The translations under genes and the position numbers were made by a program. A stretch of DNA of 32,598 bases, from assembly GCA_031284165.1 (NCBI GenBank), contig JAITAK010000035.1, forward strand, positions 1 through 32,598, in the 5' to 3' direction. Under the pieces are notes generated by a model that was not told the DNA's origin, did not search any database, and saw nothing but the letters and a program-made list of their open reading frames with translations. Positions 29,346-32,598 of the stretch are shown here, in pieces (position 1 is the stretch's first letter; the number at the start of each line of letters is the position of its first letter). Source of the stretch: Puniceicoccales bacterium (GTDB lineage Bacteria; Verrucomicrobiota; Verrucomicrobiia; Opitutales; LL51).

Positions 29346-30284
29346 TTAAAATTCTGCGAGGATTTGTTGTGTATATTCGGCAATAACTTTTGCGCAGCGA
29401 TCTAAGGCGCTATGTTCTTCAGGCGCAAGATCTGGGTATAGGACTTTTATGATACCGGAGCGACCGACAACCGTGGGCATCGCTAAGCATACATCGTGAA
29501 CGCTTTCAATGGATCCGTGGTGAGAGGAAACCGGCAATAAACTGTGAGCGTCCATAGCCAATGCATGGCAGATTTTTCCCAAAGCTCCTGCAATGCCATA
29601 AAATGTAGCCCGTTTACCTTCGATAATTTTATAGGCGGCATTTCTGACGTTATCGTCGATAGTTGCGACGACGTCGTCAGTAAATGTTTTACCGATAGTT
29701 GCGGCAAACTGATGGATATTGATAATGCCCACATTGGCCTTAGACCAGGCTAGAACCTCGTTATCGCCGTGTTCTCCTAGGACATAGGCCTGAATTGATT
29801 CCGGTGAAATTTCCAAAAATGCGGCCAATTCTGTACGGAAGCGTGCACTATCCAAAAGCGTACCGCTACCGATAACGCGTGCCTTTGGAAATCCTGAGAT
29901 TTTTAAGGTAATCTCCGTCATGAGATCCATCGGGTTTGAAGCAACGAGGAGGATGGCATGAGGAGCGTATTTGATGACTTGAGGGACAATTTCCCTGAAA
30001 ATTTGGGCATTAATTTTAAGGAGATCGAGGCGCGTTTGTCCCGGTTTTTGATTTGCGCCGGCAGTAAAAATAACGATATCCGCATCGCGCAAAGCATCAT
30101 AATCTCCTGCTATAATGCGATTGGCATAGGCACAGGGTGTAGCATGGCGAATATCCATTGCTTCTGCTTTAGCCCGGGCGGTATCCTTATCCACGAGAAT
30201 GACCTCATGCGCGATGCCCCCCATAATTAATTGAAATGCTGTCGCACTTCCCACAAAACCTGAACCTATAATACCAATTTTCAT
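29346..30284 (-). CDS. ldh: L-lactate dehydrogenase
   Basis: This enzyme reduces pyruvate to L-lactate with NADH. From the ATG at 30284 the product is 312 residues. It has the nucleotide motif GSGFVG (7-12), the adenine-ribose aspartate Asp32, the substrate loop GANQKPGQTRLDL with Gln79 (Gln marks lactate dehydrogenase; malate dehydrogenase has Arg) and Arg85, SNPMD (116-120), LDSARFR (Asp145, Arg148) and catalytic His172 in LGEHGDNE. The frame runs 13 codons further up to a TTG, but the family starts at MKIGIIGSG. It points to a fermentative end-product route. Upstream, TTTAAT/TACTAT boxes form only a weak promoter. Downstream, on the same strand, lies the unknown gene ending at 28551. Confidence 0.92.
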   Translation of the reverse strand: MKIGIIGSGFVGSATAFQLIMGGIAHEVILVDKDTARAKAEAMDIRHATPCAYANRIIAGDYDALRDADIVIFTAGANQKPGQTRLDLLKINAQIFREIVPQVIKYAPHAILLVASNPMDLMTEITLKISGFPKARVIGSGTLLDSARFRTELAAFLEISPESIQAYVLGEHGDNEVLAWSKANVGIINIHQFAATIGKTFTDDVVATIDDNVRNAAYKIIEGKRATFYGIAGALGKICHALAMDAHSLLPVSSHHGSIESVHDVCLAMPTVVGRSGIIKVLYPDLAPEEHSALDRCAKVIAEYTQQILAEF

Positions 30285-30353
30285 AAACACTATCGCATAT
30301 AGTAAAATTCCCGCTAATTGCAATTAAAATTAATCTTTTTACGAGGAATGATC

Positions 30354-30458
30354 AGTTCTTTTTGCATCATTAAGTTGTTTTTCTGGCATGCTAAGTTATT
30401 CTCTTGGCATGTTAAATTATTTTCTTAGCTCGTTAAGAAGCCAACTTAGCACGCTAAG
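30354..30458 (-). repeat. Degenerate 21-bp tandem array (five units) running through a stop codon
   Basis: Five consecutive 21-base units read on the minus strand: 30438-30458, 30417-30437, 30396-30416, 30375-30395 and 30354-30374. In the frame of the gene ending at 30417 they read LSVLSWL, LNELRK-stop, FNMPRE-stop, LSMPEKQ and LNDAKRT, followed by DHSS-stop. Neighbouring units share roughly three quarters of their bases. The seventh codon is TAA twice and CAA once, so single C-to-T changes could have created the stops. Confidence 0.72.
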
Positions 30459-31499
30459 TCTGTCAGATTTTGCCAATACTACGGGTGAAGGAAAAAGAAG
30501 ATGCCCGTGAATGATTTGACACGCCTCGGTCAAGGCGGCATCGTTTTTTATACAAGCTAACCAGTTATTGCTGTGTTGCAATATGGAAGTGGGTTCATTG
30601 CTATTTATGAATGAAGATATGGTGTGCAGGACTTCTTGCGCTTCCTGTAGCGTAAAGCCCGTGTCACTCCTCCACCTTTGTTCGTCGATTTCGGTGTTAA
30701 ATTTGCGTTCCTTCTCATTCCACGCGGAGAGCATTAAGTTTTTTAAATTGTCAATGGTCCATTTTTTTCGTTTATTTTTTATACGATAAAAAGTTCTCAA
30801 TTTCTCACGAAACTGTTTCTGCAAATCCACACTAACAGAAGCCTTGTTTAGGTAACAACTCAATAGCGCTCTCAGTAGCAATAGATTACCTTTGTTGTTA
30901 TTTATGAGACAGACAATGATCTCGCTATATTTACATTTAGCTTTAGCTGCATCTACCTTATAAAATTTAGGATTCCATTTCTTCCAAGAAACTTTTCCTT
31001 TATTATTAATGTTGTCAATAATATAATTGAATAATATATCGAACATTGGCCAATTGTTCCATAGGTCTCTGTTCTTTTCTTGGTGCTTCTTGCCACTGCT
31101 TATCTGCGTATTAGCCCAAGGGTTGAGACTATTAGCCCAAGGGTTGAGACTGAGACTATTACTTATCTGCGTATTAGCCTGAGGGTTGAGACTAATAGCC
31201 TGAGGGTTGAGACTAATAGCCCAAGGGTTGAGACTATTAGCCCAAGGGTTGAGACTATTAGCCCAAGGGTTGAGACTATTACTTATCTGCATATTAGCCT
31301 GAGAGGAGAGAATATTACTTGTCTGCTTTGTAGTATTGTCCTCGAAGATCCACTTATTGCGATCGAAAATATTATGGAAACTTTCAGCAGCCATGGAAGT
31401 GTTACTAAAACTTACAATCCACGGAAGTAACAGCATGTTAAGACATAACTTAGTGCCATATTTTCTTACGGCTTTGTTTTTATTTATATGTGTGTTCAT
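30417..31499 (-). CDS. Secreted protein with N-terminal heptapeptide repeats, family unknown
   Basis: No family recognised. From the ATG at 31499 the product is 360 residues. The frame opens 46 codons earlier, but this ATG gives a clear signal peptide (LCLNMLLLPWIVSF, cleavage after SMA). Residues about 60-135 are heptad repeats of SLNPWAN alternating with NTQISNS, encoded by a 21-bp array. The rest (140-360) is Lys/Asn-rich and probably helical: YLNKASVSVDLQKQF near 216-230 and KKWTIDNLKNLMLSA at 245-259. The protein stops inside a second 21-bp repeat array. The motifs around Trp247 and DLQKQF recur in the next upstream gene, so the two look like paralogues. It is probably exported or surface-exposed. 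Nothing indicates an enzymatic role. Confidence 0.72.
   Translation of the reverse strand: MNTHINKNKAVRKYGTKLCLNMLLLPWIVSFSNTSMAAESFHNIFDRNKWIFEDNTTKQTSNILSSQANMQISNSLNPWANSLNPWANSLNPWAISLNPQAISLNPQANTQISNSLSLNPWANSLNPWANTQISSGKKHQEKNRDLWNNWPMFDILFNYIIDNINNKGKVSWKKWNPKFYKVDAAKAKCKYSEIIVCLINNNKGNLLLLRALLSCYLNKASVSVDLQKQFREKLRTFYRIKNKRKKWTIDNLKNLMLSAWNEKERKFNTEIDEQRWRSDTGFTLQEAQEVLHTISSFINSNEPTSILQHSNNWLACIKNDAALTEACQIIHGHLLFPSPVVLAKSDRLSVLSWLLNELRK
31111..31314 (-). repeat. 21-bp tandem array encoding SLNPWAN heptads
   Basis: Full units of 21 bases lie at 31111-31131, 31132-31152, 31174-31194, 31195-31215, 31216-31236, 31237-31257 and 31258-31278. A 21-base variant (31153-31173) encodes TQISNS, a 15-base spacer lies at 31279-31293 and a decayed unit at 31294-31314. 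Three units are identical on the plus strand (31111, 31237 and 31258); the others differ at one to three sites (Trp/Gln and Asn/Ile swaps). The period is an exact codon multiple, so copy-number change keeps the frame. Confidence 0.9.
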
Positions 31500-31761
31500 T
31501 GTATGTGTTTTATTAAAGATGGTGTGCACAATGATAGAGGAAATCTGAAGTGTCAAGTCGTAAATGATAGAAATAAATAGATAAATTTTGCGAGGCAATG
31601 TGCTACACTTTCTGGAGCTGTTTTCGTTAAAGATCAATAGCCATAGGTTGGCGTCGTTACCTAGGAAGAAATACCAATGGTGACTACCGATGCATTCCTA
31701 ACGCGCAAGGAGTTTTAAGACATGCGCAACCTCCACACGTAAAAAGCAGGAAATGGCCGCT
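31500..31761. other. Intergenic stretch between the two repeat-protein genes
   Basis: No gene called. It holds a perfect minus-strand -35 TTGACA (31551-31556) upstream of the secreted repeat protein, with only a poor -10 (CATTGT, 17-bp spacing). On the plus strand there are two tiny ORFs with good Shine-Dalgarno spacing (31677-31718 and 31722-31742). I see no other structured element apart from the terminator that follows. Confidence 0.5.
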
Positions 31762-31763
31762 GT

Positions 31764-31801
31764 TTATAAAAAATCAAGCCGTTTCGCAAGGCGAAACGGC
31801 T
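31764..31801 (-). terminator. Rho-independent terminator of the right-edge gene
   Basis: On the minus strand an 11-bp stem (AGCCGTTTCGC paired with GCGAAACGGCT, loop of three, 31777-31801) is followed by TTGATTTTTTATAA. It begins 13 bases after the stop of the right-edge gene. It is the cleanest intrinsic terminator in the window. Confidence 0.88.
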
Positions 31802-31814
31802 CAAGATCTTCCCT

Positions 31815-32598
31815 TTAATCATCAAAAGCAATCAATCGATAAAGGTTTGCATCAGCATCAGCATCCTTGGGAATATTATTTAAGCTACCTTGTTGACCCT
31901 TAGGTCTACCTTGTTGACCCTTAGATTTACCTTGTTGATCCTTAGATTTACCTTGTTGATTCTCAGATTTACCTTGTTGATTCTCAGATCTACCTTGTTG
32001 ATTCCTAGAGCGAGGTTTTGGATTTTGACTTTTTTTTGGCTTTTTTTCGCTAGTGCGATTTTTGATGATGAATTGACCGCTAGGCGCTAGTCGACTAAGT
32101 TCTTGCAACAACTGTGTATCCACGTTAGGATTTGGGTTGGTATAAGTGTCGATTATCGCTTGCCTCAAGGAACCACTACCAAGTTTATTATTAAATACCC
32201 CAAGTATACTATACCATTTTTTTATAATATCTTCAATTGTAGGCTCTTTTGAGAGAGAAGGAAAAAACGTTGAAACAGACTGGGAGCTTCCCTGTATCTG
32301 CAATACATTATTGTCTTGATCGCATTTAATGTACTCAGCGAGTTTAATGAATTTCTCGGGTTTCATTGATCCGTTAAAACAAGAATCTAATAATGCGTGA
32401 AGGTTTTCATTTGACCATTTTGTATCCTCCTGGCCTATACCCTGCGGATTACGTTTTAGCCTATTACGAATAAAATATAATTGATATAATGCTTGCCAAA
32501 GGCTTTTCAAGAACACCTGCTTTTGTTCATCTATTGTTTCTTCTTTGCCCGATTGAATAGAATTAAGATAATCAGCATTAAAATAACACTCCTTAAAC
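31815..32598 (-). CDS. Uncharacterised protein with C-terminal QQGKS heptad repeats, N-terminus off the right edge
   Basis: The frame is open from the stop at 31815-31817 to the last base of the window (I read it past the GTG at 32516 to the edge: ...FKECYFNADYLNS..., no stop). At least 260 residues are visible; the true start is outside. No known family. A helical N-terminal part holds DEQKQVFLKSL and TKWSNENLHALLDSC, which parallel DLQKQFREKL and KKWTIDNLKNLMLSA in the downstream neighbour. Next comes a basic Lys/Pro/Ser region (SEKKPKKSQNPKPRS), then six heptads of the form QQGKSEN encoded by 21-bp repeats, and a short acidic tail (DADADAN). The basic Gln/Gly/Lys/Ser tail looks disordered and could bind nucleic acid or a partner. 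It ends in a strong terminator, so it is transcribed separately from its neighbour. Confidence 0.72.
   Translation of the reverse strand, partial: FKECYFNADYLNSIQSGKEETIDEQKQVFLKSLWQALYQLYFIRNRLKRNPQGIGQEDTKWSNENLHALLDSCFNGSMKPEKFIKLAEYIKCDQDNNVLQIQGSSQSVSTFFPSLSKEPTIEDIIKKWYSILGVFNNKLGSGSLRQAIIDTYTNPNPNVDTQLLQELSRLAPSGQFIIKNRTSEKKPKKSQNPKPRSRNQQGRSENQQGKSENQQGKSKDQQGKSKGQQGRPKGQQGSLNNIPKDADADANLYRLIAFDD
31883..32008 (-). repeat. 21-bp tandem array (six units) encoding QQGKS heptads
   Basis: Six uninterrupted units of 21 bases (31883, 31904, 31925, 31946, 31967 and 31988 are the first bases). Each contains TACCTTGTTGA on the plus strand and differs from its neighbours at a few sites; two are identical. 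They encode NQQGRSE, NQQGKSE, NQQGKSK, DQQGKSK, GQQGRPK and GQQGSLN. Confidence 0.92.

Noticed and set aside
31080-31430. Plus-strand ORF with ISPRVET repeats
   Set aside because: It is the antisense reading of the 21-bp array. Repeats whose period is a codon multiple leave several frames open; only the minus frame extends into a long non-repetitive protein with a signal peptide.
31111-32008. CRISPR array
   Set aside because: Units are 21 bp and directly abutting, with no unique spacers, and they lie inside open reading frames.
31890-32090. Plus-strand ORF with LLILRFT repeats
   Set aside because: Antisense shadow of the QQGKS array, for the same reason.

Overview
The window reads as chromosomal DNA from a Gram-negative, probably host-associated bacterium. 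It carries lipopolysaccharide-type functions (an HldD heptose epimerase and an MsbA-like exporter), a type III RNase H instead of RNase HI, an OleB-like hydrolase, a long Prc-type protease and a secreted HAD/DUF2608-like protein. Taken together these fit the PVC group, most likely a Verrucomicrobiota (Opitutia-like) lineage, with Chlamydiota as the alternative. This placement is inferred from gene content and remembered family patterns; no search was run.

Layout. Positions 1-1119: a PD-(D/E)XK (Rpn/transposase-associated) nuclease gene cut by the left edge, a 340-bp gap, and tRNA-Gln(CUG). Positions 1205-10636: mutS (minus) divergent from cysS, then a CPA2-type cation/proton antiporter and a three-gene F1 ATPase block, atpG-atpD-atpC. 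Positions 10746-14117 (minus): prc followed directly by an oleB-like hydrolase. Positions 14215-17977: tRNA-Gly(CCC), a beta-CASP metallo-hydrolase, a secreted DUF2608-like phosphatase-fold protein (minus) and a divergent family-3 solute-binding protein. Positions 18075-22713 (plus): an MsbA-like ABC exporter, hldD and a ligA that lacks the BRCT domain. Positions 22769-30284 (minus): ldh, an unknown gene, rnhC, dnaE and a second solute-binding protein. Positions 30354-32598 (minus): an accessory segment with two unknown genes, the second cut by the right edge, that carry 21-bp tandem repeats.

Most of the window is ordinary core metabolism: mismatch repair, replication (DnaE, LigA, RNase HIII), cysteinyl-tRNA synthesis, ATP synthesis, envelope sugars and fermentation. 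The unusual part is the right end. Three arrays share an exact 21-bp (seven-codon) period. One sits in the N-terminal half of a secreted protein, one runs through that protein's stop codon, and one lies in the C-terminal tail of the next gene. The two proteins share a short Trp-containing motif and flanking residues. A third unknown protein, between ldh and rnhC, has a weaker copy of the motif. I regard this as a candidate lineage-specific, repeat-diversified protein family. Most genes here lack a visible Shine-Dalgarno sequence, and several have a -10-like box 6-7 bases before the start codon, which suggests frequent leaderless or SD-independent initiation.
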